A stretch of 64,000 nucleotides of DNA from Nocardioides panaciterrulae (GCF_013409645.1 NZ_JACCBG010000001.1:1982001-2046000); one strand, 5' to 3'. Shown: positions 1 to 9,712, numbered from the stretch's first letter. Program-made: numbers and translations. The notes: generated by a model from the sequence alone, not told the origin.

Positions 1-208
1 GCCGGACGGCGACGACGTCGGCGGCCCCGAGCTTGCGGAACAGCGCGTCATAGACCTCGACGACCTCCTGCCCGAGGGAGGAGGCGGTGGGGATGACCGC
101 GATACGGGCCTGCTCCCCGCCGCTGGCGGCGACGAAGTCCGTGAGGATCGTCCGCCGCCGGAGCTTGTCCTCGGCACCGCCGATGATCATGAGGGGTCCG
201 CTGGGCAT
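1..208 (-). CDS. Cyanophycinase (peptidase S51), N-terminal part
   Basis: The visible N-terminus has the family opening PLMIIGGAEDK followed by a segment about numeric time-like values and IAVIPTASS, as in cyanophycinases, serine peptidases that cut the storage polymer cyanophycin to beta-Asp-Arg. The gene runs off the left edge after about 69 residues, so the catalytic serine is not visible. The ATG at 208 is supported by a -10 hexamer 7 bases upstream. A peptidase E-like S51 member is the alternative. Confidence 0.8.
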   Translation of the reverse strand, partial: MPSGPLMIIGGAEDKLRRRTILTDFVAASGGEQARIAVIPTASSLGQEVVEVYDALFRKLGAADVVAVR

Positions 209-215
209 GGAAGGG

Positions 216-221
216 AGGCTA
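216..221 (-). promoter_or_regulatory. -10 hexamer of leaderless cyanophycinase promoter
   Basis: TAGCCT read on the minus strand, 7 bases before the ATG at 208. No ribosome binding site fits between them, so a leaderless transcript is inferred. Confidence 0.5.
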
Positions 222-236
222 GGGCATCGACGGTCG

Positions 237-242
237 TACAGT
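237..242 (+). promoter_or_regulatory. -10 hexamer for SixA-like phosphatase
   Basis: TACAGT, 6 bases before the GTG at 249. This spacing is why GTG 249 is preferred to longer starts. Confidence 0.5.
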
Positions 243-248
243 TCTTCC

Positions 249-764
249 GTGCAGCCCCTGTCACGACGGATCGTGCTCGTTCGCCACGCCAAGGCCCGCC
301 AGGACGGGCCGACCGACGCCGAGCGAGAGCTCGAGGATCGCGGCCGCGCCGACGCCGCGGCCGCCGGGCGGTGGCTCGCCGGGCAGGGGGTGGGCGCCGA
401 CCACGCACTGGTGTCGGCCGCCACCCGGACCCGGCAGACCTGGGAGGCGATGGCCCGCGCCGCGGGGTGGGACGTCGTGCCCGACCTCGACCGCGGGTTC
501 TACGGCGCCGGGCCGGAGACCGCCATGGACCTGATCCGGCTCACCCCGGGGGAGGCGCGCACCCTGGTGGTGATCGGCCACAACCCGACCGTCGCCTACC
601 TCGCGCACCTGCTCGACGACGGCGAGGGCGACGTCGAGGCGGCGACCGCGATGGCCGGCGGCTACCCGACCGGTGCGGTCACGCTCTTCGGCTTCGGCGG
701 GGACTGGGCCGACCTCGCCCCGGCGACCGCGACGGTCCTGGCGTTCCACGTCGCCCGGGGGTGA
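249..764 (+). CDS. SixA-like phosphohistidine phosphatase
   Basis: A 171-residue histidine-phosphatase protein. The catalytic RHA(K) motif (IVLVRHAKA) sits within the first 15 residues and the second His in VVIGHNP near residue 110. This matches the short SixA branch, which removes phosphate from histidine in phosphotransfer proteins. A long N-terminal extension is possible in frame but would overlap the divergent cyanophycinase gene, so the GTG at 249 with a -10 six bases upstream is chosen. The substrate is not evident from the neighbours. Confidence 0.82.
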   Translation: MQPLSRRIVLVRHAKARQDGPTDAERELEDRGRADAAAAGRWLAGQGVGADHALVSAATRTRQTWEAMARAAGWDVVPDLDRGFYGAGPETAMDLIRLTPGEARTLVVIGHNPTVAYLAHLLDDGEGDVEAATAMAGGYPTGAVTLFGFGGDWADLAPATATVLAFHVARG

Positions 765-788
765 GCCGGCGCGCGCGACCGGGCCGCC

Positions 789-1361
789 TCACTGGGTCGG
801 CGGGGTCGTCGGCAGGGTCGGGTGGTCGGTCGGGTAGATGCCGATCGCGAACCCGTACACGGTGTCGCCGGACCTCGGCATCCGATCGAACTCCTCGACC
901 AGCTCGGCCAGCCGGCCCCAGAACCGGGAGGCCTGGTCCTCGGAGATGCGCGCATGCCGGATGAATCCCCAGAGCCTCCCCTGCTCGAACGCGGCCGCGG
1001 ACTCGCGGGCGGCCACCTCGAAGTCGTTGAAGTCGCCGGGCAGCTCGCCGCCCTCGGCTGATGGCTCCGCTGCCACGTGGAACATGCGCGCGGTGCGCCC
1101 GTAGTAGCGCTCCTCGACCGCCCGCACCTTCCGGGTGCGCACCACCTGCAGCAGGCCGTTGCGGGTGAGCACGTCCACGTGGTGCGCGACCGTGCTCTTG
1201 GGGCGCCCGACCGCAGCCGCGAGCTCGGTGACGGTGGCGGCGCGTTCGTGGAGGAGCTGCAGGATCGTGGTGCGCAGCGGGTGGCCGACCGCCTTCACCT
1301 GGGCCGGCATGGTCAGCGCCATCCGATCGGCCAGCTCGTAGTCGGGTGGGTTGTCGGCCAT
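789..1361 (-). CDS. ArsR-type winged-helix transcriptional regulator
   Basis: 190 residues. A winged helix-turn-helix spans roughly residues 15-85 (KAVGHPLRTTILQLL, then GRPKSTVAHHVDVL as recognition helix), followed by a 100-residue C-terminal domain of unknown ligand. No cysteine metal-binding pair is apparent in the HTH, so a metal sensor is unlikely. It is divergent from an alpha/beta hydrolase with 67 bases between starts and may control both. ATG 1361 is chosen over the upstream GTG/ATG because a TAGTCT -10 lies 8 bases before it. Confidence 0.85.
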   Translation of the reverse strand: MADNPPDYELADRMALTMPAQVKAVGHPLRTTILQLLHERAATVTELAAAVGRPKSTVAHHVDVLTRNGLLQVVRTRKVRAVEERYYGRTARMFHVAAEPSAEGGELPGDFNDFEVAARESAAAFEQGRLWGFIRHARISEDQASRFWGRLAELVEEFDRMPRSGDTVYGFAIGIYPTDHPTLPTTPPTQ

Positions 1362-1369
1362 GGCCGAAC

Positions 1370-1375
1370 AGACTA
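1370..1375 (-). promoter_or_regulatory. -10 hexamer of ArsR-type regulator
   Basis: TAGTCT on the minus strand, 8 bases before ATG 1361. Confidence 0.45.
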
Positions 1376-1428
1376 GCATCGCGGAATGTTCCAAAAAAGC
1401 CGTTCATTGGGTGAGGGAGATCGCTGAC

Positions 1429-2016
1429 ATGGCCGAGGTGCTGCTCTACCACCACATCCAGGGCCTGACCGACGGAGTGCGGGCCTTCGCCGACGACCTG
1501 CGGACTGCCGGGCACACCGTGCACACGCCCGACCTGTTCGGCGGCCGCACGTTCGGCAGCATCGAGGAGGGTTTCGGATTCGCACGGGAGACGGGGTTCG
1601 ACGCGATCCGGGAGCGGGGCGCCGCCGCGGCCGAGGAGCTCGGTGCCGGGCTCGTCTACGCCGGATTCTCCTTCGGCGTGACGATCGCGCAACGGCTCGC
1701 CCAGACCCGGCCCGGCGCCCGCGGGGCACTGCTCCTCCACTCCTGCCTCCCGGTCGCGGAGTTCGGGGAGGCGTGGCCGGAGGCGGTGCCGGTGCAGATC
1801 CACGGCAAGGAGGGCGACGAGTTCTTCGAGGAGGACCTGCCGGCCGCACGTGAGCTCGCCGGGTCCGCGGCGGCCGCGGAGCTGTTCGTCTACCCCGGCG
1901 ACCAGCACCTCTTCGCCGACTCCTCGCTCGACGCCTACGACCCGGAGGCGTCGGCGCTGCTGAGGGAACGGGTGCGCGCGTTCCTCGCCTCCGTCACACC
2001 GGCGGCGACGGCGTGA
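1429..2016 (+). CDS. Dienelactone hydrolase family protein
   Basis: 195-residue alpha/beta hydrolase. The nucleophile elbow is GFSFG (Ser, not the Cys of classical dienelactone hydrolases), the acid lies in GKEGDEFF and the histidine in GDQHLFAD. The small size and absence of a signal peptide indicate a cytosolic hydrolase. Start ATG 1429 follows GGGAGATCG as ribosome binding site. It is divergent from the ArsR-type regulator and overlaps the 3' end of serB by 23 bases tail to tail. The substrate cannot be told from sequence. Confidence 0.8.
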   Translation: MAEVLLYHHIQGLTDGVRAFADDLRTAGHTVHTPDLFGGRTFGSIEEGFGFARETGFDAIRERGAAAAEELGAGLVYAGFSFGVTIAQRLAQTRPGARGALLLHSCLPVAEFGEAWPEAVPVQIHGKEGDEFFEEDLPAARELAGSAAAAELFVYPGDQHLFADSSLDAYDPEASALLRERVRAFLASVTPAATA

Positions 2017-3217
2017 CGATGCCGGCCTCCGCGTCGGCCTGCTCGATCTCCTCGCGGGAGATCCCCAGCAGGTAGACGATCGCGTCGAGGTAGGGCACGT
2101 TGACCGAGGTGTCGGCCGCGTCCTGCACCACCGGCTTGGCGTTGTAGGCGATGCCGAGCCCGGCGGCGGCCAGCATGTCGAGGTCGTTGGCGCCGTCGCC
2201 GATCGCGATCACGGCCGCCTCCGGCACCCCGACCTCGGCGGCGAACTGGCGCAGCGCCGCGGCCTTGCCGGCCCGGTCCACCACCTCGCCCACGATCCGG
2301 CCGGTGAGCCGCCCGTCGACGATCTCGAGCTCGTTGGCGCGGGAGAAGTGGATGCCGAGGTCGGCGGCCAGGCGGTCGGTGATCTGGCTGAAGCCGCCCG
2401 AGACGATCGCGAACCGGTAGCCCAGGCGACGCAGGGTCCGCACCATCGTGCGGGCGCCGGGCGCGAGCTCGATCGCGTCGTAGACCTCGTCGAGCGCGGA
2501 CGCCGGGACGCCCTCGAGCAGGGCGACCCGGCGCCGCAGCGACTCCTCGAAGTCCACCTCGCCGCGCATCGCCGACTCGGTCACCGCGGCCACCTCGCGT
2601 TCGCAGCCGGCGTGCGCGGCCAGCATCTCGATCACCTCGCCCTGCACGAGCGTGGAGTCGACGTCCATCACGATCAGCCGCATGCCGCGGCGCAGCAGGT
2701 TGGCGGGCTGCACCGCGATGTCGATGCCCTGCCGGGCCGCCTCGGCCGCGAGCACGCCGCGCAGCGCGTCGGGGTCGGTGCCCGAGACGTGCAGGTCGAT
2801 CGCGGTGACCGGGTAGCGCGCCATCCGCTCCATCCGGTCGATGTTCGCGCCGCTGTCGGCGATCCGGCCGGCCACCGCGGCCATCGCGGCGGCCCGCAGC
2901 GGCATGCCGATGACCGTCACGTGGGCGCGGCCGCCGCCCCGGTTCCTGGTGTCGCCGACACCACGGTCGACGTCCACGGCCATGCCGAGGTCGCGCGCGG
3001 TGTCCTCGACCGCGGACTGCAGCCGGCGCCAGTCGCGCGGCGTGGTGACCAGCACCCCGAGGATCAGCCGCCCCCGCAGCACGATCTGCTCGATGTCGAT
3101 GACGTCGACGCCCACGTGGGCCAGGGTGCCGAGCAGCGTGGACGTCACACCCGGCCGGTCCTTGCCGGTCAGCGTGATGAGCAGGGTCTCGGGGGTGCGG
3201 GGCGACGTCTGGGGCAT
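1994..3217 (-). CDS. serB: Phosphoserine phosphatase with two ACT domains
   Basis: 407 residues, the size of mycobacterial SerB2. Two ACT-like domains (about residues 10-165; the first opens LLITLTGKDRPGVTS) precede a HAD phosphatase. The HAD motif DVDSTLVQGE supplies the catalytic aspartates and GDGANDLDML the Mg-binding loop. It catalyses the last step of serine synthesis; the ACT domains usually bind serine. ATG 3217 is supported by a TAGCCT -10 eight bases upstream. It overlaps the convergent hydrolase gene. Confidence 0.95.
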   Translation of the reverse strand: MPQTSPRTPETLLITLTGKDRPGVTSTLLGTLAHVGVDVIDIEQIVLRGRLILGVLVTTPRDWRRLQSAVEDTARDLGMAVDVDRGVGDTRNRGGGRAHVTVIGMPLRAAAMAAVAGRIADSGANIDRMERMARYPVTAIDLHVSGTDPDALRGVLAAEAARQGIDIAVQPANLLRRGMRLIVMDVDSTLVQGEVIEMLAAHAGCEREVAAVTESAMRGEVDFEESLRRRVALLEGVPASALDEVYDAIELAPGARTMVRTLRRLGYRFAIVSGGFSQITDRLAADLGIHFSRANELEIVDGRLTGRIVGEVVDRAGKAAALRQFAAEVGVPEAAVIAIGDGANDLDMLAAAGLGIAYNAKPVVQDAADTSVNVPYLDAIVYLLGISREEIEQADAEAGIVTPSPPV

Positions 3218-3225
3218 CGCCGCCG

Positions 3226-3231
3226 AGGCTA
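3226..3231 (-). promoter_or_regulatory. -10 hexamer of serB
   Basis: TAGCCT on the minus strand, 8 bases before ATG 3217. Confidence 0.5.
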
Positions 3232-3264
3232 TCGCCCGCGCGCCCATGGCACCGCCGGACCGTC

Positions 3265-4008
3265 TCACCCCGGCGGCCACACCTCGGGCGAGCAGGCGGC
3301 CACCAGGGCGTGCCGCCCGGCGCGGGCCAGCGGCTGCAGCGTGGCGCGGCGCGCCTCGATGTCGTAGGCCGACACCGCGCCGCCGTCGTCCTCCAGCGCC
3401 AGGTCGGCGATCTCCATCGCCTGCACGCCTCGTGCCGCCAGCTCCACGCAGCGGGCCGGCACGCCCGCGGGCGCGTCGACGGCCGCCCGCCGCCGCAGGT
3501 TCATCAGCCGGTCGGCGACCTCGGGCCGCCAGCGGGCCACGTCGAGGCGAGCCAGCCCGTCCGCCGCCTCCAGAAGCGTGGCCCGCAGCGTCCGGTCGGC
3601 CTCGCCCACGTCGGGCAGCTGGCGGCGCTGGGCGGGCAGCACCACCCAGGCCACCGCGGCACCGACCCGCTGGGGCACCAGGCCCAGGCCGGTGCCCGTC
3701 ACGACGACCGCCTCGCCGGCCTCCAGCGCGGCGGTGTTGAAGTCGCGGGGGCCGCCGAGGCCCACAGGGTCCCCCTCGGCGGGCAGTGCGGCGCCGAACG
3801 CCGTCGCGCCCGCGCTGCGCAGCCGCCCCAGCGCGCCCACCAGCGTCTCGGTGACGTCGCTGCCGGGCAGGCCGGCCACCGCGTGGGTGGCGTCCTCGCC
3901 GAGCACGGCGTCGACGAGGAAGTCGGTCACGACGTGCCCGCGCAACCACGCCGTGCCCCACCAGGCGAGGCGGCACGACGCGGGCAGGCTGGCCGAGGGC
4001 GCTGTCAC
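3265..4008 (-). CDS. Conserved hypothetical protein
   Basis: About 247 residues. I recognise no enzyme family. It opens with CRLAWWGTAWLRGHVVTD, then alternates short hydrophobic and arginine-rich stretches without a signal peptide or membrane segment. It resembles the uncharacterised actinobacterial proteins found beside serB and an ABC ATPase. GTG 4008 is chosen because the conserved-looking region begins soon after; a start slightly upstream is possible. It is divergent from the ABC ATPase, with only 34 bases between starts. Confidence 0.65.
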   Translation of the reverse strand: MTAPSASLPASCRLAWWGTAWLRGHVVTDFLVDAVLGEDATHAVAGLPGSDVTETLVGALGRLRSAGATAFGAALPAEGDPVGLGGPRDFNTAALEAGEAVVVTGTGLGLVPQRVGAAVAWVVLPAQRRQLPDVGEADRTLRATLLEAADGLARLDVARWRPEVADRLMNLRRRAAVDAPAGVPARCVELAARGVQAMEIADLALEDDGGAVSAYDIEARRATLQPLARAGRHALVAACSPEVWPPG

Positions 4009-4029
4009 GAGGCCCGACGGTACGCCGGA

Positions 4030-4035
4030 TAGGGT
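4030..4035 (+). promoter_or_regulatory. -10 hexamer of the ABC ATPase gene
   Basis: TAGGGT, 7 bases before ATG 4043; it favours ATG 4043 over the GTG nine bases upstream. Confidence 0.5.
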
Positions 4036-4042
4036 GACCGCC

Positions 4043-4837
<795 letters not shown>

Positions 4838-4846
4838 GGTCATGGC

Positions 4847-5308
4847 ATGGACTGGCTCGGGGACAACCAGTGGGCGGGCTGGCTGACGCTGGCCATCGCG
4901 CTGGGTGTGGCCGAGATGTTCAGCCTGGACCTGGTCCTGATCATGCTTGCGGTCGGCTCGACGGCCGGTCTGGTCGCCGCGCTGCTCGGCGCGCCGCTCA
5001 TCGCCCAGGCGCTGGTCGCGGCGGCCGCCTCGGTGGCGATGCTGGCGCTGGTGCGGCCCAGCGTCGTGCGTCGGCTGCACGCCGGTCCCGAGCTGGTGCT
5101 GGGGCAGCGCAAGCTGCTCGGCCAGCGCGCGCTGGTGACCGAGCGGATCACCGCGATCGAGCCGGGCCGGGTCCGGCTGGCCGGGGAGATCTGGTCCGCG
5201 GCGCCCTACGACGAGCACCTCACCATCGAACCGGGGGAGACGGTCGAGGTCTTCGAGATCCGTGGCGCCACGGCGTACGTCCACCCGGTTCCGACCCTGG
5301 AGCCCTGA
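4847..5308 (+). CDS. NfeD family membrane protein
   Basis: 153 residues. Two hydrophobic segments (about 12-35 and 40-66) are followed by a small OB-fold domain (ALVTERITAIEPGRVRLAGE) on the cytoplasmic side. NfeD proteins pair with SPFH/stomatin proteins and are linked to membrane microdomains and membrane proteolysis. The next gene encodes the SPFH partner 60 bases downstream, so the two probably form one complex. This is the short form lacking a ClpP-like protease domain. Confidence 0.9.
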   Translation: MDWLGDNQWAGWLTLAIALGVAEMFSLDLVLIMLAVGSTAGLVAALLGAPLIAQALVAAAASVAMLALVRPSVVRRLHAGPELVLGQRKLLGQRALVTERITAIEPGRVRLAGEIWSAAPYDEHLTIEPGETVEVFEIRGATAYVHPVPTLEP

Positions 5309-5368
5309 CACCGGCGCCGACGGCGCCCCACCCCGGACCTGTATCCATCCCAATGAGAGGAGGACGGC

Positions 5369-6505
5369 ATGACGGCCCTGCTGATCATCGTGGCGCTGCT
5401 GCTGCTGTTCGTCATCGTGCTGCTCGCCAAGACCGTGCGGATCGTGCCGCAGGCCCGGGCCGGCATCGTCGAGAGGTTCGGCAAGTACAAGCAGACCCTG
5501 CCCGCCGGACTCAACGTCGTGGTGCCGTTCGTGGACAAGGTGCACTACCTGATCGACCTGCGCGAGCAGGTGGTCAGCTTCCCGCCGCAGCCGGTGATCA
5601 CCGAGGACAACCTGGTGGTCTCGATCGACACCGTCATCTACTTCCAGGTGACCGACCCGATCGCCGCGACCTACGAGATCGCCAACTACATCCAGGCCAT
5701 CGAGCAGCTGACGATGACCACGCTGCGCAACATCGTCGGCGGCATGGACCTCGAGGAGACGCTGACCAGCCGCGACCAGATCAACTCCGGCCTGCGCGGC
5801 GTCCTGGACGAGGCGACCGGCAAGTGGGGCATCCGGGTCAACCGGGTGGAGCTCAAGGGCATCGACCCGCCGCCGTCGATCAAGGACTCGATGGAGAAGC
5901 AGATGCGCGCGGACCGCGAGAAGCGCGCGGTCATCCTCACCGCCGAGGGACAGCGGCAGGCCGCGATCCTGACCGCCGAGGGTGCCAAGCAGTCCTCGAT
6001 CCTCACCGCCGAGGGTGCCCGCGAGTCGCAGATCCTGCGTGCGCAGGCCGACCGGGAGTCCTCGATCCTACGGGCCCAGGGTGAGGGCCAGGCGATCCAG
6101 ACGGTGTTCCAGGCGATCCACGACGGGCGCCCGGACCAGTCGCTGCTGGCCTACCAGTACCTGCAGATGATGCCGAAGATCGCCGAGGGCGACGCCAACA
6201 AGGTCTGGATCGTCCCCTCCGAGATCGGCAAGGCGCTGGAGGGGCTTGGCTCGACCATGAACAGCCTGCAGGGCATCCCGCAGGAGACCTCGGGGCCCGC
6301 CAAGCGGGTGGACATGGGGCCGACCGAGCCTCAGCTGCCGGGGCGCGACAGCGAGATGAGCGCCACCGACGAGGCGGTCCGGGCGGCGATCGCGGAGGCC
6401 GAGAGCGCCGCGGAGGGACGCAGCCGGCGGCCCGCCGTCGAGGACCCGGGCCTCCCGACGCCCGGGGACACGACGGATGACGGGGAGGCACCGGCCGCAC
6501 CGTGA
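5369..6505 (+). CDS. SPFH/Band 7 (paraslipin, QmcA-like) protein
   Basis: 378 residues: an N-terminal membrane anchor (residues 2-22), an SPFH domain (VRIVPQARAGIVERFGKYK to about 190), then a long coiled coil. The coiled coil shows an ILTAEG-type repeat about every 10-12 residues (ILTAEGQRQ, ILTAEGAKQ, ILTAEGARE, ILRAQADRE, ILRAQGEGQ). The acidic/proline tail from about 300 is low complexity. It is expected to oligomerise into membrane scaffolds with the NfeD partner. A strong GAGAGGAGGA ribosome binding site precedes the ATG. Confidence 0.93.
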   Translation: MTALLIIVALLLLFVIVLLAKTVRIVPQARAGIVERFGKYKQTLPAGLNVVVPFVDKVHYLIDLREQVVSFPPQPVITEDNLVVSIDTVIYFQVTDPIAATYEIANYIQAIEQLTMTTLRNIVGGMDLEETLTSRDQINSGLRGVLDEATGKWGIRVNRVELKGIDPPPSIKDSMEKQMRADREKRAVILTAEGQRQAAILTAEGAKQSSILTAEGARESQILRAQADRESSILRAQGEGQAIQTVFQAIHDGRPDQSLLAYQYLQMMPKIAEGDANKVWIVPSEIGKALEGLGSTMNSLQGIPQETSGPAKRVDMGPTEPQLPGRDSEMSATDEAVRAAIAEAESAAEGRSRRPAVEDPGLPTPGDTTDDGEAPAAP

Positions 6506-7263
6506 CGCCGTACCAGGACGCGGCCGTCCTGCTCGCAGGCCTGGCCGCCGGCGCCATCAACACGCTGGTGGGGTCGGGGACGCTGATCACGTTCCCGACC
6601 CTGCTGGCGTTCGGCATCCCGCCCGTGACCGCGAACGTCTCCAACACCGTGGGGCTGGTGCCCGGCTCGGTGTCCGGCGCGATCGGCTACCGCCGCGAGC
6701 TGGACGGTCAGCGGGGCCGGGTGCTCCGCCTCGTCGTCGCCTCGCTGCTGGGCGGCCTGGCGGGTGGCCTGCTGCTGCTGGGATTCCCCGGCGCGTTCGG
6801 TGCGATCGTGCCGGCCCTGATCCTGCTCGGGCTGGTGCTGGTGGTCTTCCAGCCGCGGATCTCCGCGTGGGTGGCCCGACGCCACGAGGCACACGGCGGC
6901 CTCCCGCACCACGGCGCGTGGTGGGTGTGGCCGGCGGTGGCGCTGACCGGCGTGTACGGCGGCTACTTCGGCGCCGCCCAGGGCGTGCTGCTGATGGCGG
7001 TGCTCGGCATCGGCGTCGAGGAGTCGATGCAGCGGCTGAACGCGGTGAAGAACGTGCTGGCCGCGATCGTCAACGGCGTCGCGGGGCTGTTGTTCGTCCT
7101 GGTCGCCCACGTGGACTGGCAGGTCGTCGTGCTGATCGGGGTCGGCTCGGTCATCGGCGGCCAGATCGGCGCCACCGTCGGGCGCCGGCTGCCCGCCTCG
7201 GTGCTGCGCGGCTTCATCGTGGTGGTGGGCGTGGTGGCGCTCGGCGCCTTCATCCTCACCTAG
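6502..7263 (+). CDS. TauE/SafE-type membrane transporter
   Basis: 253 residues with about eight hydrophobic segments and the internally repeated glycine-rich pattern typical of TauE/SafE (NTLVGSGTLITFPTLLAFG near the start, GAAQGVLLMAVLG in the second half). Members export sulfite, sulfoacetate or related organic anions. GTG 6502 overlaps the SPFH stop by 4 bases (GTGA), so translation is probably coupled. The 3' end overlaps the convergent phosphodiesterase gene by 8 bases. The substrate is unknown. Confidence 0.9.
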   Translation: MTPYQDAAVLLAGLAAGAINTLVGSGTLITFPTLLAFGIPPVTANVSNTVGLVPGSVSGAIGYRRELDGQRGRVLRLVVASLLGGLAGGLLLLGFPGAFGAIVPALILLGLVLVVFQPRISAWVARRHEAHGGLPHHGAWWVWPAVALTGVYGGYFGAAQGVLLMAVLGIGVEESMQRLNAVKNVLAAIVNGVAGLLFVLVAHVDWQVVVLIGVGSVIGGQIGATVGRRLPASVLRGFIVVVGVVALGAFILT

Positions 7264-8044
7264 CACCGCCGGGGGCACCGTCGGGGGCACCGGCACCGGC
7301 ACCGCCGCGGAGCTCCAGCGCCCGCGCCGGCCGGTTGGTCACCACCAGCCAGGCGCGCCCCGGGCGCAGCCAGTGGCGGAGCCACCGGTCGTGGTCGACG
7401 GTCCACACCGCGAGGGGCAGTCGTCTCCGGCGCGCCAGCCGCGCCACCGTCAGCAGGGCCAGCCAGTGGTTGGCCGCCACGGCGTCGGCCCCGGACTCGG
7501 CCAGGAGGTGGCCCGGGAGGAGCTGGTCGCGGACGGCGCGCAGCTGGACCGCCGGCGGCCGCCCGGCCACCGAGCCGCCGACGCTCAGCGCCGCCAGCAG
7601 GCCCGGATGCCGCCCGCGCGCCCAGGCGCGGACGGCCTGGACCGTGTGCACGTTGCCGGTGGTGACCAGGACGCGATCGGCACCGAGCGCCTCGACCGCC
7701 CGCTCGACCGCCGCCAGCTCGTGCACCGAGTCCTGGGAGCGGAGCTTCAGGTCCAGGTGGGCCCGGGCCCGACCGCGAAGCACGTCGAGCGCGGTCTCGT
7801 AGCGCAGCAGGCCGGGCGCGGCGGCCAGGGCCTCCGCGCCGGTCAGCCCCGCCAGCCGCCGGGTGCCGCCGTCGACGAGCAGCTCACGGTCGTGCGCGAC
7901 CACGAGCGCGCCGTCCCGGCAGCGGCGTACGTCCAGCTCGACGAAGTCCGCGCCCAGCCCGGCGACCCGCTCGAGCGCGGTGAGCGGGTCGCCGTCGGGG
8001 TCCTGGCCGAGACCGGCCCCATGGGCGCTGACGAGGGGCGTCAG
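7256..8044 (-). CDS. Glycerophosphodiester phosphodiesterase family protein
   Basis: About 262 residues. The GDPD motifs are VSAHGAG (canonical HRG is HGAG here), [19 protein letters not shown] and HLDLKLRS, with AVWTVD near the end. These enzymes release glycerol 3-phosphate from deacylated phospholipids. The HRG arginine is replaced by glycine, so activity may be altered. No ATG, GTG or TTG lies close to the expected N-terminus; the best candidate is CTG at 8044, overlapping the catalase stop as CTGA. The start is therefore uncertain. Confidence 0.75.
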   Translation of the reverse strand: MTPLVSAHGAGLGQDPDGDPLTALERVAGLGADFVELDVRRCRDGALVVAHDRELLVDGGTRRLAGLTGAEALAAAPGLLRYETALDVLRGRARAHLDLKLRSQDSVHELAAVERAVEALGADRVLVTTGNVHTVQAVRAWARGRHPGLLAALSVGGSVAGRPPAVQLRAVRDQLLPGHLLAESGADAVAANHWLALLTVARLARRRRLPLAVWTVDHDRWLRHWLRPGRAWLVVTNRPARALELRGGAGAGAPDGAPGGAR

Positions 8045-9633
8045 CTGCGGGCCTGGGTGTGCGACTCGACCACCGGCTCGGCCGCGTCGGCCTTCGCCCG
8101 GTCGGGCTGGCCCCCGGGCATGTCTCCCTCGGACTTCGACCGCACGAGCTGCTCGATCCGCTTGCCGGTCTCGGCGTCGACGTTCCTCCAGTAGGCGAAC
8201 GCTCGCTCGAGCACGTCGCCCTCCACCCCGGCCAGCAGGTGGCCGGCGGCGGTCTGCACGAACTGCTCGCGCTGGTCGTCGTTCCAGACCTCGCGCACCA
8301 GCCTGCCGGCCTGTGACCAGTCGTCGTCGTCGGGGCGCAGCGTGTAGGCCTGGCGGACCATGGCGCCGTCGGCCTCCCAGCCGTCGGTCGCGACGCCCAC
8401 CTCGTCGGCGTACCCGCGGCCGAAGGAGTTGGGGGCGTAGACCGGGTCGTCGGCCCGGTGCTCGAAGGCCATCGGCCCGTCCTGGGTGTAGGTGTTCACC
8501 GGCACCCGAGGCCGGTTCACCGGGAGCTGGTGGTAGTTCGGGCCGATCCGGTAGCGGTGGGTGTCGGCGTAGGCGAACGCGCGACCGAGCAGCATCTTGT
8601 CGGGGCTGAAGCCGATGCCCGGCACGATCGCGCTCGGCTCGAAGGCGGCCTGCTCGATCTCGGCGAAGAAGTTCTCCGGGTTGCGGTTCAGCGTCATCGT
8701 GCCGACCTTGACCAGCGGGTAGTCGCTGTGCGGCCACACCTTGGTCAGGTCGAACGGGTTGATCCGGTAGGTCTTCGCGTCGTCGTACGGCATCAGCTGC
8801 ACCGAGAGGGTCCAGCTCGGGAACTCCTGACGGGCGATGGCGGTGTAGAGGTCGCGCCGGTGGAAGTCGGCGTCCTCGCCGGCGATCCGGGTCGCGTCGG
8901 CGTCGGCGAGTCCCTCGACGCCCTGGTCGCTGTGGAAGTGGTACTTCACCCAGTGCTTCTCCCCGGCAGCGTTCATCCACAGGTAGGTGTGAGAGCCGTA
9001 GCCGTTCATGTGCCGGAGCGTCCTGGGGATGCCGCGGTCGCCCATCAGGTAGGTCACCTGGTGGGCCGACTCCGGGTTCAGCGTCCAGAAGTCCCACTGC
9101 ATGTTGTTGTCGCGCAGCCCGGAGCCGCCGCGGCGCTTCTGGCTGCGGATGAAGTGCGGGAACTTCATCGTGTCGCGGACGAAGAAGATCGGGGTGTTGT
9201 TGCCGACCAGGTCGTAGTTGCCCTCGGAGGTGTAGAACTTCAGCGCGAAGCCGCGCGGGTCGCGCCAGGTGTCGGGGGCACCCTGCTCGCCGGCCACGGT
9301 CGAGAAGCGGGCGAGCATCTCGGTCGTGACGCCCGGCTGGAAGAGCGCGGCCTTGGTGTAGGCGGACACGTCCTCGGTGGTCTCGAAGACGCCGAAGGCG
9401 CCGGAGCCCTTGGCGTGCACGTTGCGCTCCGGGATCCGCTCCCGGTTGAAGTGCGCCATCTGGTTCAAGAAGTGCACGTCGTGCAGCAGGATCGGCCCGT
9501 CCGGCCCGAGGGTCAGCGAGTTGCGGTCGCTGGGCGCGGGGGCGCCGTTCTCCATCGTGGACCCGAGGCGCGCCTCCTCTGACGGGGCGGCGGCGGCTGC
9601 GGTGCCGTCGGTCGGCTGGGGCAGGTCTGGCAT
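8041..9633 (-). CDS. Haem catalase (monofunctional)
   Basis: 530 residues. The distal His is in [11 protein letters not shown] (His73), the distal Asn in GNNTPIFF (Asn146) and the proximal haem Tyr in [12 protein letters not shown]. It disproportionates hydrogen peroxide in the cytosol. The length fits the small-subunit catalases; about 30 extra N-terminal residues are low complexity. GGAGGAGAG precedes ATG 9633. A 13-base dyad (CGAGAC-T-GTCTCG) lies 26 bases upstream. A second, unrelated catalase-peroxidase (katG) is encoded at 45.4 kb. Confidence 0.95.
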   Translation of the reverse strand: MPDLPQPTDGTAAAAAPSEEARLGSTMENGAPAPSDRNSLTLGPDGPILLHDVHFLNQMAHFNRERIPERNVHAKGSGAFGVFETTEDVSAYTKAALFQPGVTTEMLARFSTVAGEQGAPDTWRDPRGFALKFYTSEGNYDLVGNNTPIFFVRDTMKFPHFIRSQKRRGGSGLRDNNMQWDFWTLNPESAHQVTYLMGDRGIPRTLRHMNGYGSHTYLWMNAAGEKHWVKYHFHSDQGVEGLADADATRIAGEDADFHRRDLYTAIARQEFPSWTLSVQLMPYDDAKTYRINPFDLTKVWPHSDYPLVKVGTMTLNRNPENFFAEIEQAAFEPSAIVPGIGFSPDKMLLGRAFAYADTHRYRIGPNYHQLPVNRPRVPVNTYTQDGPMAFEHRADDPVYAPNSFGRGYADEVGVATDGWEADGAMVRQAYTLRPDDDDWSQAGRLVREVWNDDQREQFVQTAAGHLLAGVEGDVLERAFAYWRNVDAETGKRIEQLVRSKSEGDMPGGQPDRAKADAAEPVVESHTQARS

Positions 9634-9658
9634 GTCTCTCCTCCGGATAGACGTCCTT

Positions 9659-9671
9659 CGAGACTGTCTCG
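9659..9671 (-). promoter_or_regulatory. Candidate operator upstream of catalase
   Basis: Perfect inverted repeat CGAGAC-T-GTCTCG, 26 bases before the catalase ATG and inside the 79-base gap to the ABC ATPase gene. A regulator is not identifiable from sequence. Confidence 0.35.
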
Positions 9672-9712
9672 TACCCGGGTGCCGATCAAGGAACCCCCCA
9701 GGAGGGGATCGA

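Noticed and set aside
1385..1410. AATG...CATT and GGAA-N2-TTCC symmetries between the ArsR-type and hydrolase genes
   Set aside because: The arms are only four bases and imperfect when extended, so they are not called as an operator.
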